Shown in pieces: positions 8,500-19,002 of a stretch of DNA of 64,000 bases. The notes beneath the pieces are model-generated. The model did no database searches, was not told where the DNA came from, and saw only the letters and a list, made by a program, of their open reading frames with translations. This DNA is from Janthinobacterium lividum (lineage in GTDB: Bacteria > Pseudomonadota > Gammaproteobacteria > Burkholderiales > Burkholderiaceae_D). How positions within the stretch are numbered: position 1 is the stretch's first letter; each line of letters starts with the position of its first letter. Made by a program: the position numbers and the translations under genes. The stretch is taken from positions 434,001-498,000 of the forward strand of contig NZ_CP139976.1 in NCBI RefSeq assembly GCF_034424625.1. Direction: 5' to 3'.

Positions 8500-9954
8500 T
8501 CAGGCGGCGTGCACGCCGTTGCGGCCGTGCTGCTTGGCCTGATACAGCGCGCTGTCTGCACGCGAAAAGAAGGCCGATTCGCTTTCCTCTGGCCGGTACT
8601 CGGCCACGCCCAGGCTGATCGTCACGGGTACCTGCGGTTCGGGCAAGCCGAAATCGTGGCCTTCGATGGCGGCGCGCAGGTTTTCCGCCACTTCCTCCGC
8701 TTTGACCAGGTTGCAGTTATTCAGCAATACCAGGTATTCCTCGCCGCCCCAGCGCGTGATGACATCGCTTTCGCGCACGGTGGCGCGCGCCACGTCGGCC
8801 ACGCCACGGATGACCTTGTCGCCCCACAGGTGGCCGTGCGTATCGTTGACGCGCTTGAAGAAATCGATGTCGAAGAGGATGGCGGACATCGGTTGCTCGT
8901 TGCGCCTGGACAGGAGCATGGCGCGCTGGAACAGCAATTCCAGCGATTGGCGATTCAATAGCCCGGTCAGCGCATCCGTCGAGGCGATGCGCTCGATGCG
9001 GCGCTGGTAGCGGTTTACCGTCAGCAAGGTCAGCACCAGTACCAGCAGGGTGACGCCAAAGCTGATGGCCAGGTTGAGGATGAAGACGCGCTGCAGCGAC
9101 TGGACTTCGTCGCTGACGTTCTGCTCGACCACCAGGTACCAGCCCAGTTCGGGAATGAAACGCGAGTTGACGAGGATTTGCGCGCGGCCCAGCTGGTACG
9201 ACAGATGCGTCGGTTCGCTCTGGTGGTTGATGATCTGGTCGGCAATGGCGTTCACGCCGGGCAGGCTGCGGATGTTGCCGTGCCCGTTGCGCATGGTCTT
9301 GCCCGCCAACACCAGGGTGCCGGCGCCATCGACAAAATAGATGTTGCGGTGAAAGCGCGCCTGGTAGCGGTCGATGATGTGGCTCATGGTGTCCAGAGTC
9401 AGGCCGATGCCGGTGGCGCCGATGAACCGGCCGTCGTAGTCGAGTACGCGGTGGTTGATGAAGATGGTCATGCTGTCGCGGTTGGCCATGTCCACGTCGA
9501 CATTCGTTTCATAGTCGCTGTTTTCCATGGCGCGCACGCGGTAGTACCAGATGTCGCGCGTCGCCTGCGGGCTGACGGATTTCAGGGTGCCTTCCGCGTA
9601 ATAATATTTGCTGCTCTTGTCCGAGACGAGAAAGCTGGTGATGGCGCCGTATTTCTTCTTGACTTCGGCCAGGTAGCGCACGATCTGTTCCGGCTTGTTT
9701 TCGCCGGCGAGTATCCAGTCGCGCACGAAGGTGTCGTGCGCCATCAGCGAGGAAATGAAGACGGGGCGCAGCATGTCCTTCTGGATTTCGGAATAGATAT
9801 TGTCGCCCGTCAGCGGCAAGGTCTGGTCGGCGATACCATGTTCGATGGTCTGGCGCGACGCCAGGTAGCTGGCCAGGCTGGTGGCCATGAAGCCCGCGCC
9901 CAGGATCAGGGTCAGGAGGATGAGCAGGCGGTACTTGATCGACAGAAGACGCAT
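8500..9954 (-). CDS. Membrane diguanylate cyclase with Cache-type sensor
   Basis: Synthesises the second messenger cyclic di-GMP. Order: transmembrane helix (about residues 7-30), a periplasmic Cache-like sensor domain (about 40-280), a second membrane helix, and a C-terminal GGDEF domain. The active-site motif is GGEEY, and an inhibitory-site RxxD (RESD) sits five residues before it, so product feedback inhibition is expected. The chosen ATG gives 484 residues and places the first membrane helix directly after the start; a TTG ten codons upstream is the alternative. No c-di-GMP effector gene is adjacent. Confidence 0.93.
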   Translation of the reverse strand: MRLLSIKYRLLILLTLILGAGFMATSLASYLASRQTIEHGIADQTLPLTGDNIYSEIQKDMLRPVFISSLMAHDTFVRDWILAGENKPEQIVRYLAEVKKKYGAITSFLVSDKSSKYYYAEGTLKSVSPQATRDIWYYRVRAMENSDYETNVDVDMANRDSMTIFINHRVLDYDGRFIGATGIGLTLDTMSHIIDRYQARFHRNIYFVDGAGTLVLAGKTMRNGHGNIRSLPGVNAIADQIINHQSEPTHLSYQLGRAQILVNSRFIPELGWYLVVEQNVSDEVQSLQRVFILNLAISFGVTLLVLVLTLLTVNRYQRRIERIASTDALTGLLNRQSLELLFQRAMLLSRRNEQPMSAILFDIDFFKRVNDTHGHLWGDKVIRGVADVARATVRESDVITRWGGEEYLVLLNNCNLVKAEEVAENLRAAIEGHDFGLPEPQVPVTISLGVAEYRPEESESAFFSRADSALYQAKQHGRNGVHAA

Positions 9955-10219
9955 GGAGACGAGGAGTGGCCGGCGGGAAGGCAATCGTGACGCAAGCCAA
10001 AAGTATGCAGCAGGGCGGGTATTGGCGCAATGATAACTGGATTTATTGACAATTTACCTTGCTGAAGGCGACAAGATAACCACGACTTACCAAATAAAAG
10101 TGCCGATTTGTCGACAAAGATGCAAATTAGCAATAAGATTTGACGAGGGGAATCATTGCGCACCGCCCCTGTCTTGCCGCCCGTTTCAGGCGCGGGACAT
10201 TACGCGCAGGGAGTGTTGT
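9955..10219. other. Divergent intergenic region
   Basis: Holds the promoters of the diguanylate cyclase (minus) and the small hypothetical gene (plus). It is AT-rich relative to the surroundings. I see a TTGACA at about 10045 and a perfect 12-bp palindrome, TTTGTCGACAAA, at 10107-10118 that could be a repressor site. No convincing -10 box at standard spacing was found for either. Confidence 0.4.
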
Positions 10220-10582
10220 ATGTTATTTTTAAAGAGTACGTCTGTCAGCAAGGCCCCCGGCATCTACGAGGTCGACATTGCCGCCAAGCCGCCTGGCAAG
10301 ACCTTCGGCATTTTTCTCGCCACCGATCCAGACCATCCACCATCGGCTTTGCTGGGGCAATTGAAGGCGCTCGGCTTCGAGAACACCTATAGTTCGCCCT
10401 ACCTGCACAAGGATGCGGGCAAGGTGCTGGACCTGCATTTCCAGAAGGATGGCACGGATATCTTCAAGGGCTGGAAAACCGAGGAGTGCACGCACAACCT
10501 GGCGGCCATCACGGCCCTGTTCGAGGAGCATGGCATCACCATCGCGCCACGGGTTATGTCGATGGCGGAAGCCTACGCCTAA
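10220..10582 (+). CDS. Small hypothetical protein
   Basis: A 120-residue soluble protein beginning MLFLKSTSVSKAPGIYEVDI. The ATG has a GGGAG ribosome site seven bases upstream. It has alternating beta and alpha stretches and no membrane segment or signal peptide. No motif I recognise. It is a single-gene unit, divergent from the diguanylate cyclase, and its stop codon overlaps the first base of an intergenic inverted repeat element. An upstream extension to a TTG at 10046 has poor codon character and is rejected. Confidence 0.68.
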   Translation: MLFLKSTSVSKAPGIYEVDIAAKPPGKTFGIFLATDPDHPPSALLGQLKALGFENTYSSPYLHKDAGKVLDLHFQKDGTDIFKGWKTEECTHNLAAITALFEEHGITIAPRVMSMAEAYA

Positions 10583-10715
10583 ACGCCTATCAAAACCTAC
10601 TGCGCGTCGGTATAGGCGGCCTGCGATGCTCACTGCCTCGGCGGCCCCGTGCATTAGCACAGCTCCGCTTCTCAGTCACCTCTTCCTTCCGCTCGCTACG
10701 GTTTTGTTTGGCGTT
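10582..10715. repeat. Intergenic inverted-repeat element, copy 1
   Basis: First of three copies of a repeat found only between convergent genes here. Its outer arms (10582-10597 and 10700-10715) pair as AACGCC-N4-AAAACC with GGTTTT-N4-GGCGTT. The conserved inner parts include CTACTGCGCG, a GATGCTCACTG block, GCACAGCTCCGCTTCTCAG and CGCTCGCTACGG. This copy is longer than the others because of about 11 extra bases in the middle. It lies between the small hypothetical gene and the molybdopterin-domain gene. Confidence 0.8.
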
Positions 10716-10725
10716 TTAAGTAGCG

Positions 10726-11307
10726 TCAACCCGCCTCCACGCCAATGTGATACAGCGCCCACGGGCAGCTGGTGTAGCGTTCTGCCAGGGGCAGCGCCGC
10801 CACGGCCGCGATGCGGTCCGCATCGTGGATCGCCCATAGCGGTCCCAGGCCGCCCAGCGCCATCGCCTGCCCGTCCAGGTGGGTGGCGACAATAAAACGC
10901 TGTGCCCTCGCCTGTGCCATGGTCAGCGCCGCCGCATAGCCATCCACGGCGCGCAGCAGCAGCCGCACGGCATCTTCCTCAGGCGCGCCCGCCGCCTTCA
11001 ATACATCGACCAGCAGCGGCCCGCGCAGGGCATGCGCCTTGCCATCGTATTCCAGGGTGGGGTGGATGGTGCGTGCCGGCAAGTTCGCCAGCGCCGCGAA
11101 GTCGAAGGCGCGCGCCCGTTCGAAACTGATCTTTTGCTTGTGCATCATCTGATCGCGCACGGCGTCGAACGGGCCCCGGTTCGGCTTGTCGATGCTGCCC
11201 GTGATGGTCAGCAGGGCCGGACCGCGCAGGCCGGCGGGTGCCGCCCTGCTTATGGCGGGCAAGGCGCTGGCAGCCATGGCGGCGGCGAGAAACTGGCGTT
11301 TGTGCAT
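10726..11307 (-). CDS. Exported molybdopterin-binding-domain protein (sulfite-oxidase-like fold)
   Basis: A 193-residue protein with a Sec signal peptide (cleavage near SRA-AP, about residue 22) and a single oxidoreductase molybdopterin-binding-like domain: LTITGSID at the N-terminus, LRGPLLVDVLKAAGA, a DGYAAALT block and LGPLWAIHD. Such stand-alone periplasmic domains are common in Proteobacteria. I do not see the cysteine that coordinates molybdenum in sulfite oxidases, so it may lack the cofactor and act as a binding protein. A GAGGAGA site precedes the ATG. It faces the upstream small gene convergently. Confidence 0.78.
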   Translation of the reverse strand: MHKRQFLAAAMAASALPAISRAAPAGLRGPALLTITGSIDKPNRGPFDAVRDQMMHKQKISFERARAFDFAALANLPARTIHPTLEYDGKAHALRGPLLVDVLKAAGAPEEDAVRLLLRAVDGYAAALTMAQARAQRFIVATHLDGQAMALGGLGPLWAIHDADRIAAVAALPLAERYTSCPWALYHIGVEAG

Positions 11308-11531
11308 GCACTTCTCCTCTTGACTGAAAATCGCTAATGTTCTTAAGTCTATCTTAAGTTCGCTTAACAGTGCGCATTTTACGGTTATTGTCAGTTTGGA
11401 ATGTTGACTTACATCTTGTCACAGTTCTTACGGAATGGAGAAAGACGTAGCTTTTTTCGGCTGTTATTGTGTAGTCATCGCACTTCGCTGAACTGCGAAT
11501 CCAGGCAAGTCAACTAATTGAGAGAGAGAAC

Positions 11532-12113
11532 ATGATGAAGAAGAAAATCCTGTTTGCAATGATCGCTTCCGTTACCGCACTGACCGGCATGAGCGCCGCA
11601 CACGCCGAAGGCGCCTATGTGGGTGCCGGCGTCACGGGCAACCGTTATAACTTCGATATTCCTGGCGCCACCAGCGCCGATAATCACAGCGGCTACAAGG
11701 CAGGCGCCAAGATCTTCGCCGGTTACGATTTCGATAAAACCTGGGCGGTCGAGGGCGGCTACGCCGATTTCGGCAGCAAGGATTACAGCTATGTCACCGG
11801 CGCCGGCAACGGTTCCGTGAAAAGCGATTCGCACGGCTACTATCTGGCCGGCAAGGCCACCATGCCCGTGACCGACAAGGTCGGTGTATTCGGCAAGCTC
11901 GGCGTGGCCAAGGTCAAGAACAGCTTGAGCGGCACCGGCCTGTCGACCGGCATCAGCGGCAACGACAAGACGGGCGTGTACGCTTCCGTCGGTGCCCAGT
12001 ACGCGATCAACGAGAAAGTCTCGCTGACGGCGGAAGTGGAACACTTCGGCAAGAGCGCGGACCAGGGCCGCAAGGCCACCGGCCTCGCTTTGGGCGCACG
12101 CTACAACTTCTAA
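11532..12113 (+). CDS. Outer-membrane beta-barrel protein, OmpA-transmembrane/OmpX-like
   Basis: A 193-residue porin-like protein with a signal peptide ending at AHA (about residue 25), alternating beta strands throughout and a terminal aromatic residue (ARYNF), the Omp85 recognition signature. It has the GAYVGAGVTGNRYNF opening and FAGYDFDKTWAVEGGYADFG block typical of small 8-stranded barrels. There is no OmpA peptidoglycan-binding domain. A purine-rich AGAGAGAGAAC leader precedes two adjacent ATGs. Its 224-bp upstream region is AT-rich with repeated CTTAAG-like words and likely carries its promoter. A repeat element and a strong terminator follow. Confidence 0.88.
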   Translation: MMKKKILFAMIASVTALTGMSAAHAEGAYVGAGVTGNRYNFDIPGATSADNHSGYKAGAKIFAGYDFDKTWAVEGGYADFGSKDYSYVTGAGNGSVKSDSHGYYLAGKATMPVTDKVGVFGKLGVAKVKNSLSGTGLSTGISGNDKTGVYASVGAQYAINEKVSLTAEVEHFGKSADQGRKATGLALGARYNF

Positions 12114-12213
12114 AAACCTACTGCGCGGCACGCTTTGCGGCCTCCAATGCTCACTGTGCTATAGCACAGCTCCGCTTCTCAGCCACAATTCGTTGCCGCT
12201 CGCTACGGTTTTA
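12112..12213. repeat. Intergenic inverted-repeat element, copy 2
   Basis: Second copy, between the convergent barrel gene and ettA. Outer arms AAAAACC and GGTTTT pair. The core carries CTACTGCGCG, GCGGCCTCC, ATGCTCACTGTGC-TATA-GCACAG (a small hairpin), CTCCGCTTCTCAGCC and GCCGCTCGCTACGG. It starts one base into the stop codon of the barrel gene. A separate T-tailed terminator lies 27 bp further on, so this copy is not needed for termination. Confidence 0.82.
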
Positions 12214-12230
12214 AAAACTGGATGTTTGCT

Positions 12231-12268
12231 GAAAAAAAAGGCAGTTACCGCGAGGTAACTGCCTTTTT
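12231..12268. terminator. Bidirectional rho-independent terminator
   Basis: Perfect 10-bp stem GGCAGTTACC/GGTAACTGCC with a 4-base loop, flanked by eight A on the left and five T on the right, so it can stop transcription from both the barrel gene and ettA. Confidence 0.92.
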
Positions 12269-12285
12269 GCATGGCCAGACCGAAA

Positions 12286-13953
<1,668 letters not shown>

Positions 13954-13999
13954 TAGAAATCTCGGGTGATATACAAAGACGGACAGGATACGGTAAACG

Positions 14000-14036
14000 C
14001 CCGCTTCCGGCCAGCGCTGCGCGCTGCGGAAACGGG
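14000..14036 (-). terminator. Hairpin downstream of rarD
   Basis: Imperfect 10-bp stem CCCGCTTCCG/CGGAAACGGG with a GC-rich interior that can itself pair. It has only a short T run on the minus strand, so it is a weak or rho-assisted terminator. Confidence 0.4.
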
Positions 14037-14049
14037 CTCCAGGGCAAGA

Positions 14050-14934
14050 CTAGGCGGCGGCGCGCGCCTTGCGGGCCGTCCACAGGCCCTCGGCCGCATA
14101 CAGGCCCAGCGCCGTCCAGATGACGAGGAAGCCCAGCATGCGCTCGGGCGTGAACGATTCGTGGAAGACCCATACACCGATCAGCAGCTGCCCCGTGGGG
14201 GCGATGTATTGCAGCAGCCCCAGCACGGCCAGCGGCAGGCGGCGCGCGCCAGCGGCAAACAGCAGCAGGGGAATGGCCGTGATGGGGCCGGACGCCAGCA
14301 GCAGCGCGCGCGTGGCGGTGGAATCTGTATTGACGAAGCCGCTCTGGCCATGCCAGCCCAGCCACAGCATATAGGCCAGCGCCAGGGGGAACAGAATCAA
14401 TGTCTCGAACGACAAGCCTTCGAGCGCGCCCAGCGCGGCCGTCTTGCGCAGCAAGCCATAGCCGCCGAAGGTGGCCGCCAGCAGCAGGGCGATCCACGGC
14501 ACCTGGCCCGCCTGCCAGGTGAGCCAGGCCACGCCGCAGGCGGCCAGGCCGATGGCCAGCCACTGCAGGCGGCGCAGGCGCTCGTGCAGCAGCAAAAAGC
14601 CCAGCATGACATTGATCAGGGGCGTAATGAAATAGCCGAGGCTGGCGTCGACCACGTGGCCGTTGTTGACGGCCCAGATATAGATGAACCAGTTGGCGGA
14701 CAGCAAGAACGCACTGGCCACGAAGCTGGCCACCACCCTGGGCTGCGCTTTCAGGCTGCCCAGCCAGCTCCACTGCCGGCGCACGGTCAGCACGATGCCC
14801 AGGAACAACAGCGACCAGACCATGCGGTGCGCCAGGATTTCCTGTGGCGCGATCTCGCCGATGGCGTGAAAGTACAGGGGGAACAGGCCCCAGCAGAGGA
14901 AGGCGAGGGAGGCGTAGAGCATGCCTGGATTCAT
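14050..14934 (-). CDS. rarD: EamA-family transporter RarD
   Basis: A 294-residue inner-membrane protein with ten predicted helices in two EamA repeats, matching the RarD (chloramphenicol-sensitive protein) family: GMLYASLAFLCWGLFPLYF at the start, APQEILAHRMVWSLLF, and the FIYIWAVNNGHVVDASLGYF block. RarD proteins are drug/metabolite-superfamily exporters; the natural substrate is not established. It is transcribed toward ettA with its own hairpin between them, and divergently from kup. Confidence 0.92.
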   Translation of the reverse strand: MNPGMLYASLAFLCWGLFPLYFHAIGEIAPQEILAHRMVWSLLFLGIVLTVRRQWSWLGSLKAQPRVVASFVASAFLLSANWFIYIWAVNNGHVVDASLGYFITPLINVMLGFLLLHERLRRLQWLAIGLAACGVAWLTWQAGQVPWIALLLAATFGGYGLLRKTAALGALEGLSFETLILFPLALAYMLWLGWHGQSGFVNTDSTATRALLLASGPITAIPLLLFAAGARRLPLAVLGLLQYIAPTGQLLIGVWVFHESFTPERMLGFLVIWTALGLYAAEGLWTARKARAAA

Positions 14935-15171
14935 GATGGGCTTCGCTGGAGAGTAGACAGTCTGTCATTATGGCTGAAAACATCGGGGGCTGCCCGGCGC
15001 CGCTGGCGAGGCGTAGAATGGCAACAAATTAATGCCGCAAGCCCGCGCAGCAAGGCGGAGCGGCACAAAACCACGACTTTGGGGCAGCTGCGGAACCATG
15101 CAAAAATACTCTTGCTATTTGCTAATACCTATCATATTGTGCGATGCAACAAAACAAAAACGGGTGCAACC

Positions 15172-17049
15172 TTGACGTCGGAACATAAAAAAAGCGGCCT
15201 TGCCGGCATGACGCTGGCGGCCGTGGGCATCGTTTACGGCGATATCGGCACCAGTCCGCTGTACACCCTGAAGACCGTCTTTGACCCGGCCCACGGCCTG
15301 CTGCTCTCGCACGAGAACCTGCTGGGCATCGTCTCGCTGATTTTCTGGGGCCTGACCCTGATCGTCTCGCTCAAGTACGTGACCTTGGTGTTGCGTGCCG
15401 ACAACCGCGGCGAGGGCGGCATCATGGCCCTGATGGCGCTGGTGCTGTCGTCCGTCAGCCGCCTGTCGCGCTGGCATTTCCCGCTGATGGTGATCGGCGT
15501 CTTCGGCGCCACCCTGTTCTATGGCGACAGCGTGATCACGCCGGCCATTTCCGTGCTGTCGGCGATCGAAGGCCTGGAAGTGGCCACGCCCGCCTTCAGT
15601 CCGTATGTGGTACCGCTGACGATGGTGGTGCTGGTGGCGCTGTACTCGGTGCAGTCGCACGGCACGGCCGGCATCGGCCGCTATTTTGCCCCCATCATGG
15701 TGTTGTGGTTTGCCGCGCTGGCCGGCATGGGCGTGGTCAACATCATCAAGTCGCCGGCCATCCTGGCCGCACTCAATCCCCTGCACGCCGCCACTTTCCT
15801 GATGAATAACGGCTTTGTCGCCTTCGTTGCCCTGGGCGCCGTGGTGCTGGCGCTGACGGGTGCCGAGGCGCTGTACGCCGACATGGGCCATTTCGGCAAG
15901 AAGCCTATCCGCCTGGCCTGGTTCCTGATCGCCTTTCCCGCGCTGGCGCTGAACTACCTGGGCCAGGGCGGCTTGCTGCTGGCGCATCCGGAAGCCGTCT
16001 CGAATCCGTTTTACCAGCAGCTGGGCGCGTGGAGCGTGTATCCGCTGGTGATCCTGTCGACCATGGCCACCGTGATCGCCTCGCAGGCGACCATTTCCGG
16101 CACCTTCTCGATGACCAAGCAAGCGATCGCGCTGGGCTTCTTGCCGCGCATGCGCGTGCGCCACACGTCGGAAAGCGAAATCGGGCAGATCTACATCCCC
16201 GCCGTGAACTGGCTGCAGCTGGCCGTGGTGCTGCTGGCCGTCATCGGTTTCGGTTCCTCGGAAAACCTGGCCGCCGCCTACGGCATTGCCGTGACGGCCA
16301 CCATGCTGTCGACCACTATCCTGACCTTCTTCGTCATCCGCTACCGCTGGAAGATGAACCTGGCCCTGTGCTGGGCCGCCACGGGCTTTTTCCTGATCAT
16401 CGACGTCAACCTGGTGTCGGCCACGGCGCTGAAACTGTTCCACGGCGGCTGGTTCCCGCTGCTGCTGGGCTCGATTTTGTTCATCGTCATGCTGACCTGG
16501 AAGCGGGGCCGCCAGCTGGTGTTCCAAAACCTGGAAAAGCATGCGATTCCGCTCGACGATTTCCTTTCGTCGCTGTTCATCGCGCCGCCGCTGCGCGTGC
16601 CCGGCACGGCCATCTTCCTGCGCGGCGAAACGGATGGCGTGCCGCATGCGCTGCTGCATAACTTGCTGCACAACAAAGTGTTGCATGAGCGGGTGATCTT
16701 CCTGACCGTCTTCATGCATGAAGAGCCGTGGGTGGCGCCTTCCGAGCGCGTGCGCGTGGTGGACCTGGGCCACCAGTGCTACCAGGTGAATGTGCATTAC
16801 GGCTTCAAGGATGAACCGGACATTCCGGCCGCGCTGGCGCAGTGCGCCGAGCAGGGACTGGATTTCGAGATGATGGAAACGTCGTTCTTCATCGCGCGCC
16901 AGACCATCATTTCGACGCCGGGCGCCGGCATGATGCCATGGCGCGAGCACCTGTTCGTCACCATGTCGCGCAATGCGCGCACGGCGGCCGACTACTATCA
17001 GATCCCGAGCAACCGGGTGATCGAACTGGGCACGCAGGTGGAAATATAG
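15172..17049 (+). CDS. kup: Low-affinity potassium transporter Kup
   Basis: Inner-membrane K+ uptake protein (KUP/HAK/KT family) of 625 residues, against about 622 in E. coli. Twelve hydrophobic segments occupy roughly residues 10-430, then a cytoplasmic C-terminal domain. Family motifs visible are GIVYGDIGTSPLYTLK, RADNRGEGGIMALM and EALYADMGHFG. The start is a TTG, which gives MTSEHKKSGLAGMTLAA and aligns the length with known Kup proteins. An internal ATG at 15208 would remove the residues just before helix 1. A long in-frame upstream extension lies antisense to rarD and is not real. An AT-rich stretch at 15100-15150 probably holds the promoter. Confidence 0.95.
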   Translation: MTSEHKKSGLAGMTLAAVGIVYGDIGTSPLYTLKTVFDPAHGLLLSHENLLGIVSLIFWGLTLIVSLKYVTLVLRADNRGEGGIMALMALVLSSVSRLSRWHFPLMVIGVFGATLFYGDSVITPAISVLSAIEGLEVATPAFSPYVVPLTMVVLVALYSVQSHGTAGIGRYFAPIMVLWFAALAGMGVVNIIKSPAILAALNPLHAATFLMNNGFVAFVALGAVVLALTGAEALYADMGHFGKKPIRLAWFLIAFPALALNYLGQGGLLLAHPEAVSNPFYQQLGAWSVYPLVILSTMATVIASQATISGTFSMTKQAIALGFLPRMRVRHTSESEIGQIYIPAVNWLQLAVVLLAVIGFGSSENLAAAYGIAVTATMLSTTILTFFVIRYRWKMNLALCWAATGFFLIIDVNLVSATALKLFHGGWFPLLLGSILFIVMLTWKRGRQLVFQNLEKHAIPLDDFLSSLFIAPPLRVPGTAIFLRGETDGVPHALLHNLLHNKVLHERVIFLTVFMHEEPWVAPSERVRVVDLGHQCYQVNVHYGFKDEPDIPAALAQCAEQGLDFEMMETSFFIARQTIISTPGAGMMPWREHLFVTMSRNARTAADYYQIPSNRVIELGTQVEI

Positions 17050-17194
17050 ATATTGTGTCAACGTTGCATCGAGACACACTTACTGCCTTGCTTACGTCTG
17101 CTTACAAATGGGCTACGCGAGTCCTGTTAAACTCCAGCCCGTACCGGTCCGCACCGTACGGGCTTAGCCACACACCAATATTTAAAGGGAAACC

Positions 17195-17671
17195 ATGAAA
17201 TCGGTATTTCAAATGATCGCCACCCTCGCTTGCGCCGTGGCCCTGACCGCTTGCGGCGCTGCTGCCAACACCGAGAAGCCGGTCGTGCTTGACCCGAACA
17301 CGCAAGTGAAAGAATTCGCCTTTCCCGACCTGGTGAAAGGCACCGGCACGGCCGCCGCGGCGGGCGATACCTTGACGGTGGTCTACACGGGCTGGCTGTA
17401 CGACGCGAGCAAGCCGGACGGCAAAGGCGTGCAATTCGACGCGTCTCCTTCTCTCTCGGGTTATACGTTTATCCTGGGTATCGGCAAACATATCCTGGGC
17501 TGGGACCGTGGCATGGTCGGCATGCAGGAAGGCGGCACGCGCCGCCTGCTCATTCCGTATGACCTGGGCTATGGCGTGAGCGGCACCCGTGACGCGACGG
17601 GTGCTGTGGTGATCCCGCCTTACGCCGGTCTGGTGTTCGACATCACGCTGCGAAAAGTGGAGAAGAAGTAA
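17195..17671 (+). CDS. FKBP-type peptidyl-prolyl isomerase, lipoprotein
   Basis: Catalyses cis-trans isomerisation of prolyl bonds outside the cytoplasm. The first 20 residues form a lipoprotein signal with the lipobox LTAC (Cys20), so it should be membrane-anchored. The FKBP domain follows: VYTGWLYD, FDASPS, FILGIGKHILGWDRGMVGMQEGG, RRLLIPYDLGYG and the VFDITLRKV terminus. At 158 residues it is one minimal FKBP domain. The pocket residues (Tyr, Phe/Asp, Trp, Tyr) are present, so activity is expected. A terminator follows immediately. Confidence 0.93.
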   Translation: MKSVFQMIATLACAVALTACGAAANTEKPVVLDPNTQVKEFAFPDLVKGTGTAAAAGDTLTVVYTGWLYDASKPDGKGVQFDASPSLSGYTFILGIGKHILGWDRGMVGMQEGGTRRLLIPYDLGYGVSGTRDATGAVVIPPYAGLVFDITLRKVEKK

Positions 17672-17692
17672 GCACGCGCAAGGTGCACGGAC

Positions 17693-17722
17693 AAAGGGCG
17701 ACTCCATGGAGTCGCCCTTTTT
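17693..17722 (+). terminator. Rho-independent terminator
   Basis: A perfect 28-bp palindrome (AAAGGGCGACTCCA and its complement) followed by a T tract, 21 bp after the FKBP stop. Confidence 0.92.
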
Positions 17723-17736
17723 GCTTTTGTGGCCAC

Positions 17737-18408
17737 TCAAACCGGCGCCAGTTCCTGGAAGTAGTAGGTGGCGCCGCCCAGATTGGCTGGCGCGTCATAT
17801 TGCAGCACTTGCGTGCGGCGCAGCGCCACCGGGGCGCTGAAGGCGGGGCCGTCGTAGACGAAGGTGTGGAATTCGCCGTTTTCGCCGCAGGCATCGACGC
17901 CGGGCGGCAGGTCGGCGAGGAAGGCGGCGTCGAACTCGCGCCCGCAAAATGCGCGCGGCAAGTGCTGGCCATTGATGCACACGACGATGGCCTTGAAGCC
18001 GGCGGCAAGGAACTCATCGACCAGCGCGCGGCGATCCTCGCCCCACAGGGGCAGGTGGGCCGTTAGGCCGGCAGCGGCGCAGACTTTTTCTTCCCAGTCG
18101 CGGTGCGGCTGCAGGTCGATGTCGCCGAAGATGGCGTGGGCGATGCCTTCGTCTTTCGCCGCGCGCAGCATGGCGATGAATTGCTCTTCGTAGCTGGCCC
18201 AGCTGGCGTGATAGCGCTGCAGGCGCGCGCCCAGGCTGGCTGCCTGCGCCTCGAGCAGCGCGGGCGGCACGCCGTGCGAGCGCGACTTGCGGCCGTCTTC
18301 ATCCATGGCCGTGATCAACAGCGGCACGCTCGTGCCGGCGTTGCGCGCGCGCCACAGGGCCAGGCAGGAATCCTTGCCGCCACTCCAGGAAATGAGGGCC
18401 GTCGTCAT
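17737..18408 (-). CDS. Dph6-related ATP pyrophosphatase (adenine nucleotide alpha hydrolase)
   Basis: A 223-residue PP-loop ATPase: the SGGKDS motif is at residues 9-14, followed by the LITAMDEDG strand, a YEEQF segment, AIFGDIDLQPHRDW and the C-terminal GENGEFHTFVYDGP block typical of the DUF71/Dph6 family. Eukaryotic and archaeal relatives amidate diphthine; bacteria lack diphthamide, so the bacterial substrate is different and unknown. Its start overlaps the stop of the acetyltransferase gene by 4 bp, so both form an operon. Confidence 0.88.
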   Translation of the reverse strand: MTTALISWSGGKDSCLALWRARNAGTSVPLLITAMDEDGRKSRSHGVPPALLEAQAASLGARLQRYHASWASYEEQFIAMLRAAKDEGIAHAIFGDIDLQPHRDWEEKVCAAAGLTAHLPLWGEDRRALVDEFLAAGFKAIVVCINGQHLPRAFCGREFDAAFLADLPPGVDACGENGEFHTFVYDGPAFSAPVALRRTQVLQYDAPANLGGATYYFQELAPV

Positions 18409-18881
18409 GCCGCCGGTCCCGGCGGCACCGCGCGCAGCATGTCGACGTGCTGTATGCCGTCTTCATCGTAGGGCGCGCTGACGGTGACAAAGCCGAAGGA
18501 CTGGTAGAAGCGCTCCAGATACTGCTGGGCGCCGATGCGGATGGCGTGGCCAGGGTGCTGGCGTTCCGCGCGCGCGATGCCTTCCGCCAGCAGATGCTTG
18601 CCGGCGCCCGTGGTGCGCGCCTCGGGCGCCGTCAGCACGCGGCCCAGCGACATTTCCACATACTTGGCGCCGGGCGCCAGCACCCTCAGGTACGCGGCCA
18701 GCCGGCGCTGGCCATCGGCCGTTTGCCAGCCCAGCAAATGCATGGCTTGCTGGTCATGGCCATCGAGGTCCGGGTAAATGCACTGCTGTTCGATGACGAA
18801 CACGCGCTGGCGCAAGGCCAGCACCTGGTACAAATCGTGGGGGCCGAGTTCGTCGAACGTGTTCCATTGCCAAGCGATCAT
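18405..18881 (-). CDS. GNAT-family N-acetyltransferase, ElaA type
   Basis: A 158-residue acyl-CoA-dependent acetyltransferase of the ElaA subfamily. Visible family features are LALRQRVFVIEQQCIYPDLDG, the R-x-x-G-like acetyl-CoA site LTAPEARTTGAGKHLL and the QQYLERFYQSFGF block. The ElaA substrate is not firmly known. It is first in a two-gene unit with the Dph6-like ATPase (4-bp overlap). Confidence 0.9.
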   Translation of the reverse strand: MIAWQWNTFDELGPHDLYQVLALRQRVFVIEQQCIYPDLDGHDQQAMHLLGWQTADGQRRLAAYLRVLAPGAKYVEMSLGRVLTAPEARTTGAGKHLLAEGIARAERQHPGHAIRIGAQQYLERFYQSFGFVTVSAPYDEDGIQHVDMLRAVPPGPAA

Positions 18882-18929
18882 GAGTGCTCCGAAAAATCAG
18901 GGAAAGAGCGTCATTCTAAAGGCGCACGC

Positions 18930-18966
18930 AAAAAAAACCGCATTGCCATGCAGGCAGTGCGGTTTT
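18930..18966 (-). terminator. Rho-independent terminator of ohr
   Basis: On the minus strand an imperfect stem (CCGCACTGCC with GGCAATGCGG) is followed by eight T. It lies between the ohr stop and the acetyltransferase start and serves ohr. Confidence 0.85.
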
Positions 18967-19002
18967 GACGGCAGAGCGCGATGCGCCGCAGTCCAGGTAC
19001 GC

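Noticed and set aside
13966..15171. In-frame upstream extension of kup giving a protein of over 1000 residues
   Set aside because: It runs antisense through rarD and is rich in Gln/Arg/Ala; Kup length and N-terminus fit the TTG at 15172.
15115..17079. 654-codon minus-strand frame
   Set aside because: Antisense to kup, His/Gln/Arg-rich, no family resemblance.
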